Below are positions 6,909-14,200 of a stretch of 14,546 nt of DNA, one piece after another; the first letter of the stretch is position 1, and every line of letters begins with the position of its first letter. The notes beneath the pieces are model-generated. The model was not told the origin of the DNA and searched no databases. It worked only from the letters and a program-made list of their open reading frames with translations. The position numbers and the translations under genes were made by a program. Location: NCBI GenBank assembly GCA_035706585.1, contig DASSUW010000344.1, forward strand, positions 1 to 14,546, given 5' to 3'. This DNA is from DASSUW01 sp035706585. GTDB lineage: Bacteria > Actinomycetota > Thermoleophilia > Solirubrobacterales > Solirubrobacteraceae.

Positions 6909-7681
6909 GCGTGCAAGTCCAGAGCGAGCGTCTGGCCGAGGTGATGCCCGACCTGCTGGCGGCGATCCACGAGGTGATCGAGCGCCACCGCGTCACCGAG
7001 GAGGAGTGGATGACGGCGCTCCAGTTCCTGACCGAGGTCGGGCGCGCCGACGAGTTCGTCCTGTTCTCCGACGTCACGCGCACGTCGGTGCTGATCGACG
7101 CGCTGTCGCACTCCGACGACGAGTCGGGCGCCACGGCGAGCGACGTCGAGGGCCCGATGTACACGGTGGAGCCGCCGTTCCGCACGAAGATCTACGAGGA
7201 GTACGAGGGGATGGGCGACGACGACCCGCTGTTCGTGCGCGGGCGCGTCACGTCGACGTCCGGTGAGCCGCTGCCCGGCGCCGTCGTCGACGTCTGGCAG
7301 ACGGGGCCGGCCGGCGGCTACGACGTCTGGGACGAGCGGCAGCCGGAGGGCAACTTCCGCGGCCGCATCAAGGCCGCGGAGGACGGCAGCTACGAGTTCC
7401 AGACGATGCTGCCGAAGCCGTACACGGTGCCGACGGACGGGCCGGTGGGCCGCTACCTGGAGGCGGTCGGCCAGCACCCGTGGCGGCCGGCCCACATCCA
7501 CCTCAAGGTCACGGCGCCCGGTCACAGGACGCTCGTGACCCAGGTGTTCTTCCCCGGCGATCCCTACCTGGAGAACGACACCATCGGTGCGGTCAAGCCG
7601 GCGCTGGTGAGGCCGGTCGAGAAGCACGACGACCACCTGACGTGCGACTTCGACGTCAAGCTCGCGCCACAGTCGCCCTGA
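6905..7681 (+). CDS. Intradiol ring-cleavage dioxygenase (hydroxyquinol/catechol 1,2-dioxygenase family)
   Basis: A 258-residue enzyme with both family domains. The N-terminal helical dimerisation domain (~8-80) includes EFVLFSDVTRTSVLIDALSH. The catalytic beta-sandwich follows from VEGPMY. The non-haem Fe(III) ligands are all visible: Y139 (AGGYDVWD), Y173 (KPYTVPTDGPVG), H197 and H199 (RPAHIHLKV), with spacing as in catechol 1,2-dioxygenases. Such enzymes insert O2 between two vicinal ring hydroxyls to give a muconate or maleylacetate-type product. The N-terminal wording fits hydroxyquinol 1,2-dioxygenases better than protocatechuate enzymes; it is somewhat shorter than usual (~280-300). 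The GTG start overlaps the amidohydrolase stop. No maleylacetate reductase or muconate cycloisomerase lies in the window, so downstream steps must be elsewhere. Confidence 0.92.
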   Translation: MSVQVQSERLAEVMPDLLAAIHEVIERHRVTEEEWMTALQFLTEVGRADEFVLFSDVTRTSVLIDALSHSDDESGATASDVEGPMYTVEPPFRTKIYEEYEGMGDDDPLFVRGRVTSTSGEPLPGAVVDVWQTGPAGGYDVWDERQPEGNFRGRIKAAEDGSYEFQTMLPKPYTVPTDGPVGRYLEAVGQHPWRPAHIHLKVTAPGHRTLVTQVFFPGDPYLENDTIGAVKPALVRPVEKHDDHLTCDFDVKLAPQSP

Positions 7682-8310
7682 CGTTCGACAACCTCGGCGA
7701 GGTCACCGCGCTGCAGCGCGGCGAGTGGCCCGAGGGCGCGCCGCTGGGCGAGCACTGGTCGGTCACCGAGTCGCTGCCGCGGATCCTCGCCGCGCTGGCC
7801 GAACACGAGGTCGAGGCGACGTTCTTCGTCGAGGGGCTGAACGCCGAGCTGTACCCCGACACGCTGCGGGAGATCGCCGCGGCGGGCCACGAGGTCGGCC
7901 TGCACGGCTGGCGGCACGAGCCGTGGTCGTCGCTGGAGCCGGCGCGGGAGCGCGAGCTGCTCGAGCGCGGCGTGGAGGCGTTCGACGCGCTCGGCTTGCG
8001 GCCGGTGAGCTTCCGGCCGCCGGGCGGTGATCTCACGCCGGCCTCGCTGGATCTGCTGCGCGAGCTGCGGTTCGAGTACGTCTCGCCGGCGGGCGACAGC
8101 GTCTCGGAGCGCGACGGGCTGATCGTGATGCCGTTCCGCTGGGAGCACGTCGACGCGTGGTACTACCTGCCGAAGTTCGACGGTCCGGACGATCCGGCGG
8201 CGTGGCGCGCGGCAGTCCAGCAGGCAGGCGACGCGACGCTCGTGTTCCACCCGTTCCTGCTCGACACCGAGGAGCGGTTCGCCGTGCTGCTAGAGGCGCT
8301 CGCGCACTAG
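7642..8310 (+). CDS. Polysaccharide deacetylase (NodB)-fold hydrolase with TFDN motif
   Basis: A protein of about 222 residues of the carbohydrate esterase 4/NodB homology family. Motif 1 is TFDNLGE (~14-20), where canonical enzymes have TFDDG; motif 2 is GLHGWRH with H88 and H92; motif 3 is RPPGGD (125-130); a late VFHPFLL supplies the last His (H203). The family hydrolyses N- or O-acyl groups, and some members (for example PuuE-type allantoinases) act on cyclic amides. Here the second Asp, a metal ligand in classical deacetylases, is Asn. There is no signal peptide, so it is cytoplasmic, which argues against a cell-wall role. GTG 7642 is the only sensible start codon before the first beta-strand (VALTFDN); it overlaps the dioxygenase gene by 40 bp and lacks a Shine-Dalgarno sequence, so coupling is likely. 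Function in the operon is unknown. Confidence 0.82.
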   Translation: MRLRRQARATVALTFDNLGEVTALQRGEWPEGAPLGEHWSVTESLPRILAALAEHEVEATFFVEGLNAELYPDTLREIAAAGHEVGLHGWRHEPWSSLEPARERELLERGVEAFDALGLRPVSFRPPGGDLTPASLDLLRELRFEYVSPAGDSVSERDGLIVMPFRWEHVDAWYYLPKFDGPDDPAAWRAAVQQAGDATLVFHPFLLDTEERFAVLLEALAH

Positions 8311-9333
8311 CCGCGCGCCCAGCGCGAGCGCGCGCAGCTTGGCGAACGCGGTCGCACGCGGCAGGTACTTCATCCCGCAGTCGGGCCCCACCTGCAGCCG
8401 CTCGGCCGGGACGACGGCGAGCGCGGCCTCGATCCGCTCGGCGACCTGCTCGGGCGTCTCGACCGGCGCGTCGTCGGCGAGGTCGAGCACGCCGACCACG
8501 ACGGTCTTGTGCGCGATCGGCGCGAGCACGGAGACATCGAGCCGCGGCTGTGCGGCCTCGATCGCGAGGATGTCCGCGGCGCAGGCCGCCAGCTCGGCCA
8601 GGAACGGGTAGCCGGGGGGCCGGTCGTGGACGACGTGCGCGTAGCCGAAGCACGTGTGCAGCGCCGTCGTGCCGGGCGCGTCCTGCAGCGCCCGGTTGAT
8701 CGCCGGCAGCGCGAACGCCCGCGCCTTCTCGGCCCGCGACTGCAGCCACGGCTCGTCGATCTGCACGATGTCGGCACCGGCCGCGAACAGGTCGCGGATC
8801 TCCTCGTTGACGGCCGCCGCGAAGTCCATCGCCAGCTCCGCCTCGTCGCCGTAGGCCTCGTTGTAGGCCTGCTGGCTCATCGTGAACGGGCCGGGCAGCG
8901 TGATCTTGATCGTGCGGTCCGTGCGGGCGCGCAGGAACCGCGCGTCCTCGACCTCGACCGGCCGCGTGCGGCGGATCCTGCCGATCACGCGCGGCACGGC
9001 GTTGGTGCCGCCGGCGCGGCCGGGGACCATCGCCGGGTTGTCGATGTCGAGCCCCTCGAGCGCGGTCGCGAACCGGTTCGAGTAGCTCTCGCGGCGGATC
9101 TCGCCATCGGTGACGATGTCGACGCCCGCGCGCTCCTGGTCGGCGATCGCGAGCGCGGTGGCGTCGTCCTGCGCCTGTGCGAGGTACGGCTCGGGGATCC
9201 GCCACAGCTCGCGCGCACGGACGCGCGGCGGCAGCGACGCGCGCAGCCGCTCGCGGTCGATCAGCCAGTCCGGCTGCGGGTAGCTCCCGATGACGGTGGT
9301 GGGAAGGATCCGGGCATGATGACGATCCCGCAC
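8290..9333 (-). CDS. Cobalamin-independent methionine synthase (MetE) C-terminal-like methyltransferase
   Basis: A stand-alone protein of about 347 residues matching the catalytic half of MetE. It begins LPTTVIGSYPQP, the usual start of this domain. Key residues are visible: TDGEIRRE (~75-82), QIDEPWL (191-197), the zinc ligands H226 and C228 (ALHTCFGY), E259 (ILAIEA) and C319 (GPDCGMK). The full enzyme transfers a methyl group from a folate to homocysteine; short forms like this are found in archaea and many actinobacteria, with methyl donors or acceptors often unproven, and related zinc enzymes use other thiols. GTG 9333 is chosen over TTG 9345; neither has a good Shine-Dalgarno sequence. 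It overlaps the convergent hydrolase gene by 21 bp. A link with the neighbouring catabolic operon is possible but not shown. Confidence 0.88.
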   Translation of the reverse strand: MRDRHHARILPTTVIGSYPQPDWLIDRERLRASLPPRVRARELWRIPEPYLAQAQDDATALAIADQERAGVDIVTDGEIRRESYSNRFATALEGLDIDNPAMVPGRAGGTNAVPRVIGRIRRTRPVEVEDARFLRARTDRTIKITLPGPFTMSQQAYNEAYGDEAELAMDFAAAVNEEIRDLFAAGADIVQIDEPWLQSRAEKARAFALPAINRALQDAPGTTALHTCFGYAHVVHDRPPGYPFLAELAACAADILAIEAAQPRLDVSVLAPIAHKTVVVGVLDLADDAPVETPEQVAERIEAALAVVPAERLQVGPDCGMKYLPRATAFAKLRALALGARLVRERL

Positions 9334-9385
9334 CCGGGGAGACAACGGATGGCAGCGGCGGCGCGGGCGATCATGCTGAGGGTTG
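9334..9385. promoter_or_regulatory. Short divergent gap between the MetE-like and propeller-protein genes
   Basis: Only ~52 bp separate the two divergent starts, so both promoters must overlap here or extend into coding sequence. I see no convincing -10/-35 pair or inverted repeat. GAGGG at 9378-9382 is the nearest Shine-Dalgarno-like run for the plus-strand gene, but it is unusually close (3 bases) to GTG 9386. Confidence 0.3.
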
Positions 9386-11008
9386 GTGACCAGTCACGTC
9401 TCGCATCTGGTCAGCCGGCAGGCCGCCGTCGCGCTCGCGGTCGCGCTGGTCGCCGTGGCCGGCGCGGGCGTCGCGCGGGGGAACGAGGTCACCGATCTGG
9501 TCGCGGGCCTCACCCGAGCGGACGCGCCGCTCCGGCCCGGCTGCCGGGCCGCGCTGGCCCGGCACACGGCCGCCGCGTGGTGCGACCCGGCGCGGCGCAG
9601 CGTGGCCCGGCTGCGATCGAGCGCCCGCAAGCTGCGCCACGTCGACGCCACCCGCGCGGTGCGGCTGGCCGGCCCGCCGCTCGCGGTCGGACAGCCTGTC
9701 CGGGTCCGCGCACGGCACACCGGCCGCCGTGCCCAGCTGGTCCTCGTGGTCCAGGACGGCGATGCGGTCACGTACGCGCGCTTCGCCGGGATGGGCCGTG
9801 GGGCGCTGACCGCGACCGCCGTCAGCCGGGCGGCTCCCGTCGGGCTCCGCATTCGCCTCCGCACGCCCCGCCGGAGCCTGCGCCCGGTGGTGCAGCTCAC
9901 GGCGATGCCGCCGGTGCCGCGCCCGCCCGTGCCGCCGCCCCGCCCACCGCCGTCTCCGCCGCCGTCGCGCCTGATCATCCAGGAGTGCGGCGGGGTGGCG
10001 CCCGCGACGGCCGACGACGTCGACGAGTTCAACGCCCTGTGGGGCCCCGAGCGTGCGGGACCCGGGTGGACCGGCGGCGACGTGACGTTCTCGGCGCCGC
10101 TGCCCGACGGCCGCACCGCATGGATCTTCGGCGACAGCTTCGTCGGCCATGTGACCCAGGACGGCCGCCGCACCGGCGGCCTGGTGCACAACTCGATCGT
10201 CGTCCAGGACGGCGCCTGCCTGACGACGTACGCCAACGGAACGCCCAGCGCCCCGGACGCGCTGCTCCGCCCCGCCGAGCCGACGGACGACTGGTACTGG
10301 CCGGCGGACGCGATCGTCGAGGCCGACCACCTGCACGTGCTGACGTGGCGCGTGCGCAGCACGGGTCCGGATGCGTGGGACTTCGAGATCACCGGCACCG
10401 AGCTCGCGACGCTGGCGCTGCCGGCTCTCGGCGAGCCGGAGATCCGGCCGCTGCCGGCCGCTCCCGGCGTCGCGTGGGGCTCCGCCGTCACCGAGGACGG
10501 CGACCGCACGTACGTGTACGGGATCCACGTCCACGCGGACGGCGAGCGCCGGCTCCATGTCGCGCGGACGACGACCGATCTTGAAGGCCCGTGGGAGTAC
10601 CGCACCGCCGACGGGTGGTCCGCGGACCCGCAAGCGTCGGACGACCAGCTGGCCGGCATCTCGCACCAGGTCAGCGTGCTGCGGGAGGGCGACGAGTACT
10701 TCCTGATCACGCAAGATCCCGGCCTGGGACCGGGCATCGAGCTGTACCGCGCGACGGCGCCGTACGGCCCGTGGACACCGGCGCCCGAACCGCTGGCCAC
10801 CGCCGCGCCGCCGCTGCCGGGCACGTTCACGTACAACGCGGCGGCGCATCCGGAGTTCACCGCCGGCGGGCTGCTGCTGCTCTCGTTCAACGTGAACGCG
10901 ATCGATCCCGACGCTGCCCTCGTGGACGCCGCGATCTACCACCCACGGTTCCTCACGGTCCCGTGGCCGCCGGCGCCTACGGGATCTGAACCGACTGAGC
11001 CCAGGTGA
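9386..11008 (+). CDS. Secreted protein with proline-rich linker and DUF5005/DUF4185-like beta-propeller domain
   Basis: A protein of about 540 residues. Residues 1-32 form a likely signal peptide (basic residue, then AAVALAVALVAVAGAGV), so it should be exported. Residues ~33-172 are an Arg- and Ala-rich domain of unknown type. A 22-residue proline-rich linker (9905-9970) follows. The rest (~200-535) looks like a glycosidase-like propeller: WIFGDSFVG, VHNSIVVQDG, DWYWPADAIV, GISHQVSVL and FTYNAAAHPEF are spaced like the blades of DUF4185/DUF5005 or GH43/GH117-like sugar-binding proteins. This suggests binding or hydrolysis of an extracellular glycan, but no catalytic acid is assigned. An in-frame stop at 9377 limits the start to TTG 9383 or GTG 9386. 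It overlaps the convergent small gene by 32 bp. Confidence 0.75.
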   Translation: MTSHVSHLVSRQAAVALAVALVAVAGAGVARGNEVTDLVAGLTRADAPLRPGCRAALARHTAAAWCDPARRSVARLRSSARKLRHVDATRAVRLAGPPLAVGQPVRVRARHTGRRAQLVLVVQDGDAVTYARFAGMGRGALTATAVSRAAPVGLRIRLRTPRRSLRPVVQLTAMPPVPRPPVPPPRPPPSPPPSRLIIQECGGVAPATADDVDEFNALWGPERAGPGWTGGDVTFSAPLPDGRTAWIFGDSFVGHVTQDGRRTGGLVHNSIVVQDGACLTTYANGTPSAPDALLRPAEPTDDWYWPADAIVEADHLHVLTWRVRSTGPDAWDFEITGTELATLALPALGEPEIRPLPAAPGVAWGSAVTEDGDRTYVYGIHVHADGERRLHVARTTTDLEGPWEYRTADGWSADPQASDDQLAGISHQVSVLREGDEYFLITQDPGLGPGIELYRATAPYGPWTPAPEPLATAAPPLPGTFTYNAAAHPEFTAGGLLLLSFNVNAIDPDAALVDAAIYHPRFLTVPWPPAPTGSEPTEPR

Positions 11009-11261
11009 TCGTGGTCGCGTTCTCGCGGCGTGTCTCGGTGCCGGCGACCATCGCGGCCCCCGCGTCGAAGCCCTCGGCCGGGAGTTCGATGTCCCAGTTC
11101 GCGCCGGTCGAGCCCACGGTTCCGGCGACGCTGTGCCCGCCCTGCGAGAGGACGACGTGGATGGCGAGGATGTCCCCCTCCGGCTCGGGGTCCGTCTGGC
11201 CGGTCACGACGATCGCGCCGCCGCGGCGGTCGACGCGCGTGAAGTTCGGCTTCGCAGGCAT
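10977..11261 (-). CDS. Small 94-residue protein of unknown function, coupled to the BTAD regulator
   Basis: I do not recognise this family. The 94 residues have alternating hydrophobic patterns (AIVVTGQT, ILAIHVVLSQ, SVAGTVG, NWDIELPA, AAMVAGTETR, TITWAQSVQIP), suggesting an all-beta, possibly Ig-like or carbohydrate-binding-like sandwich. There is no signal peptide, membrane segment or cysteine. It is very likely translated: AGGAGGG sits 5 bases before the ATG, and the start overlaps the regulator's stop (TGATG), so the two are co-expressed. Its 3' end overlaps the convergent propeller gene by 32 bp. It could be an accessory or sensor partner of the regulator, but nothing proves this. Confidence 0.75.
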   Translation of the reverse strand: MPAKPNFTRVDRRGGAIVVTGQTDPEPEGDILAIHVVLSQGGHSVAGTVGSTGANWDIELPAEGFDAGAAMVAGTETRRENATTITWAQSVQIP

Positions 11262-14200
11262 CACGTCCCTCCTCGTCGGTCGCTGACCGCGATGCCCTTG
11301 CGCTCGTAGACGGCCAGGCCGGCGCTGGTCACGCCGTCGGCCTCGACGCGCCGACCACAGGTCCGGAGCACCGCGGCGAGATCGAGCATCGCAGCGCCCG
11401 TGTGCCACAGCAAGTCGGTCGTCTCGGCGAGTGCAACTCCCTCACGTGCGATCCGCTCCGCCTCGTCGCAGCGGCCGTCGGCTGCGAGGACCCGCGCGAG
11501 CGTGCCGCGCCAGATCACCTGCGTCAGCGTGTCCTCGGCCGCGGCGTCGCGCTCGGCGACCGCACACAGCTCGCGGGCCTCGTTCGGACGCCCGAGCGCG
11601 AGGACCGCCTGGGCCAGCATCGCGGTCGTCGTCGCGCGCGCACCACGGTCGGGCGCGGATTCGGCGTGGGCGCGGAGCGCGCGCTCGGCGCGGTCGGGCT
11701 GACCGCAGCACATGCGGATCCATCCCTCCAGGTGCGAGACGCCGGCGGTCAGGCCGCCGAGCGCCCCGAGGATCTCGCGCGCGTCGGCGAGCCCGCGCTC
11801 GGCGGCGTCGACGTCGCCGCGGAACGCATGCAGCAGCGCCAGCGGGTTCAGCGTCGACGCGGTGGCGAGCGGGCTGCCCCGGACGACGTCGAGCCACGCC
11901 TCGCACTGCCGGATCGCCTCGCCGACCGGCGTCGGACCGAGCGCGGCGGCCAGCGCGCGCCAGCCCACGAGCTCGAACAGCTCGCGCTGGGCGTCCGCGC
12001 GGCGCGCGAGCTCGGAGGCCTCGGCCCACGCGCGCTCGGCGTCGCGTGCGCGGCCCGCGTCCCAGGCGACATGGCCGTCGAGAAACGCGAGGCGGCACTG
12101 CCCGTAGTCGTCGCCCGCAAGCGCGCCGCGGCCGGTGGCGGCGATCCGGCGGGCCGGCTCGTACCCCGCGCTCGTCTCGGTCTCGAGGCGGATCAGCTCA
12201 CGCTCGACCTGTGCGCGGATGCGCAGGCGAGCGTCCGGCGCGCCCGCTATCGCCTCGTCGGCGACCCGGATGGCCGTGTCGGTCCGGCCGGCCTCGTACA
12301 GGGCCGCCGCCAGCGCCGGCAGCGTCTCGGCGCGGGCGGCCGGGAACCACTCGAGCAGGGCGGCGGCGTGCTCGAGCAGTCGCGCTGCCGCGTCGGGGTC
12401 CCCGCGCAGCGACGCCGCATCGGCGGCGTCGGCCAGCCGCTCGGCCGCCTCGCCGGCCAGCGCCTGCTCGTGTGCGCCCGCGCTGCCGAGCTCGGTCCGG
12501 TAGCGGTAGGCCTCGGCGAGGTGGTGGCCGACGGTGGCGTGCTGCGCTCCCGGCCGGTCCGCGATCCAGCGCGCCACGTGCTCGTGGACGTCCGCGCGGC
12601 GCTGCTTGGGCAGGGCACGGTAGGCGGCCTCGCGGATCAGCGCGTGCGCGAACCGGAACGCGTCCTCGCCCGGCAGCTCCGGGGTCTCGGGGCGGATCAG
12701 CTCCTGGCGCACGAGCGACATGAGCCGCGCCGCCGGCCGTTCCGCCAGCGCTCCGGCATAGAAGCTGCGGCCCTGGACCGACGCCTCGCCGAGCAGCGCG
12801 CGCTCGTCGGGCTCCAGGCGGGCGATCCGCGCGGCCAGGACGGCCTGGATCGTGGCCGGCAGCTCGTCACCGGCGGCGCCGACCGCCACGAGCTGCTGCA
12901 GGAACAGCGGGTTGCCCTCGGCGGTCGCGACGATGCGTGCCGCCGTCGCCGCCACCACCTCGCCCGCGTGCTCGACGAGCCGCAGGGCCTCGCCGTCCGG
13001 CAGCGGTTCGAGCACGAGCAGGCCGCGTTCCGCCCGTGGCGTCATCCAGCCCGGCCGGAGCTCGCCGAGGTCGGGCCGCGCCAGGCAGACGAGCAGCACG
13101 GGGTGGCTGCGGACGAACGCGGTCAGGTACTCGAGCAGGTCGAGGAGTGCCGGCTCGGCCCAGTGCACGTCCTCCACCACGGCGACGAGCGGACGCGTCT
13201 CGGCGACGCGCTCGAACAGGCGCCGCACGGCCCAGAACGTCTCCTCGGCCTGCACCGGTCCGCCCGCGAGCCCGATCGCGCCGAGCACGATCTGCGCCCC
13301 GCCGTCGCTGCCGTCCAGCAGCGCCGTGACCCGGTCGCCGCCACCGAGCTGCTCGACGATCTCCGCCAGCGGCCGGTACGCGAGCCCCTCGCCGTACGTC
13401 GGGCAGCGGCCGATCGCGACGGTGGCCCGGTGCTCGAGCTGGGCGATGAACTCGCGCGTGAGCCGCGACTTGCCGATCCCCGGCGGTCCGACCACGGTGA
13501 TCGCGTGACAGGCGCGCTGGTCGCACGCGCGGGCGAATGCGGCGCGCAGGCCGGCGACCTCGGCGAGGCGGTTCACGAACGGGCCGGCATGCGACCGGTC
13601 GCCGTCGCCGGCGAGCTCGAGCAGACGCCACGCGCCGCCGGCCGGCTCGACGCGCACGGCATGCTGCACGAGGTCGTGGACGCCGTCGCCGAGCAGGATC
13701 TCGGACGCGGCGGCCGCGCGCTCGAGCGCGGCGGCGAGCGCGAAGACCTCGCCGGTGGCCCGTGCCGGCCCGACGAACGCCTCGCCGCTCTCGACTCCCA
13801 GCGATCCGAGGCCCTCGGCGCGCAGCTCGACCGCCGCGCGCACGGCCCGCAGCGCGTCGTCCTCGTGCACCTGGGCCGTGCCGAACACGGCGGTGAGCGC
13901 GTCGCCGACCGAGCCCTCGATCTGACCGCCGTGGCGCTCGACGATCGCGGCGCAGGCGTCGAGCCGGCCGTGGAGCGACTCGGCGTCGAGCCGGGCGGCG
14001 AAGCCCGCCGAGATCACGGTCACGAGCCGGCGGGACGCCTGCGGCGCTCCCGCGGGCTGCGCCGCCGCGGGCACCGCGCGCTCCGGCAGCGCCAGCGCGC
14101 CGTCCTGGGCGAGGATCGCCCGCTCGAGCTCGCGCAGCCGCTCGCCCGGTTCGATGCCGAGCTCGCCGACGAGTCGCGTGCGCGCGTCCTGGTAGGCCTG

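Noticed and set aside
9905..9970. CCG-rich repetitive stretch, considered as a DNA repeat or array
   Set aside because: It encodes the proline-rich linker of the secreted protein and has no regular repeat unit or spacer.
9371..10942. 523-codon minus-strand frame opposite the propeller gene
   Set aside because: Low-complexity Arg/Gly/Val composition; the plus strand has a signal peptide and conserved-looking blade motifs.
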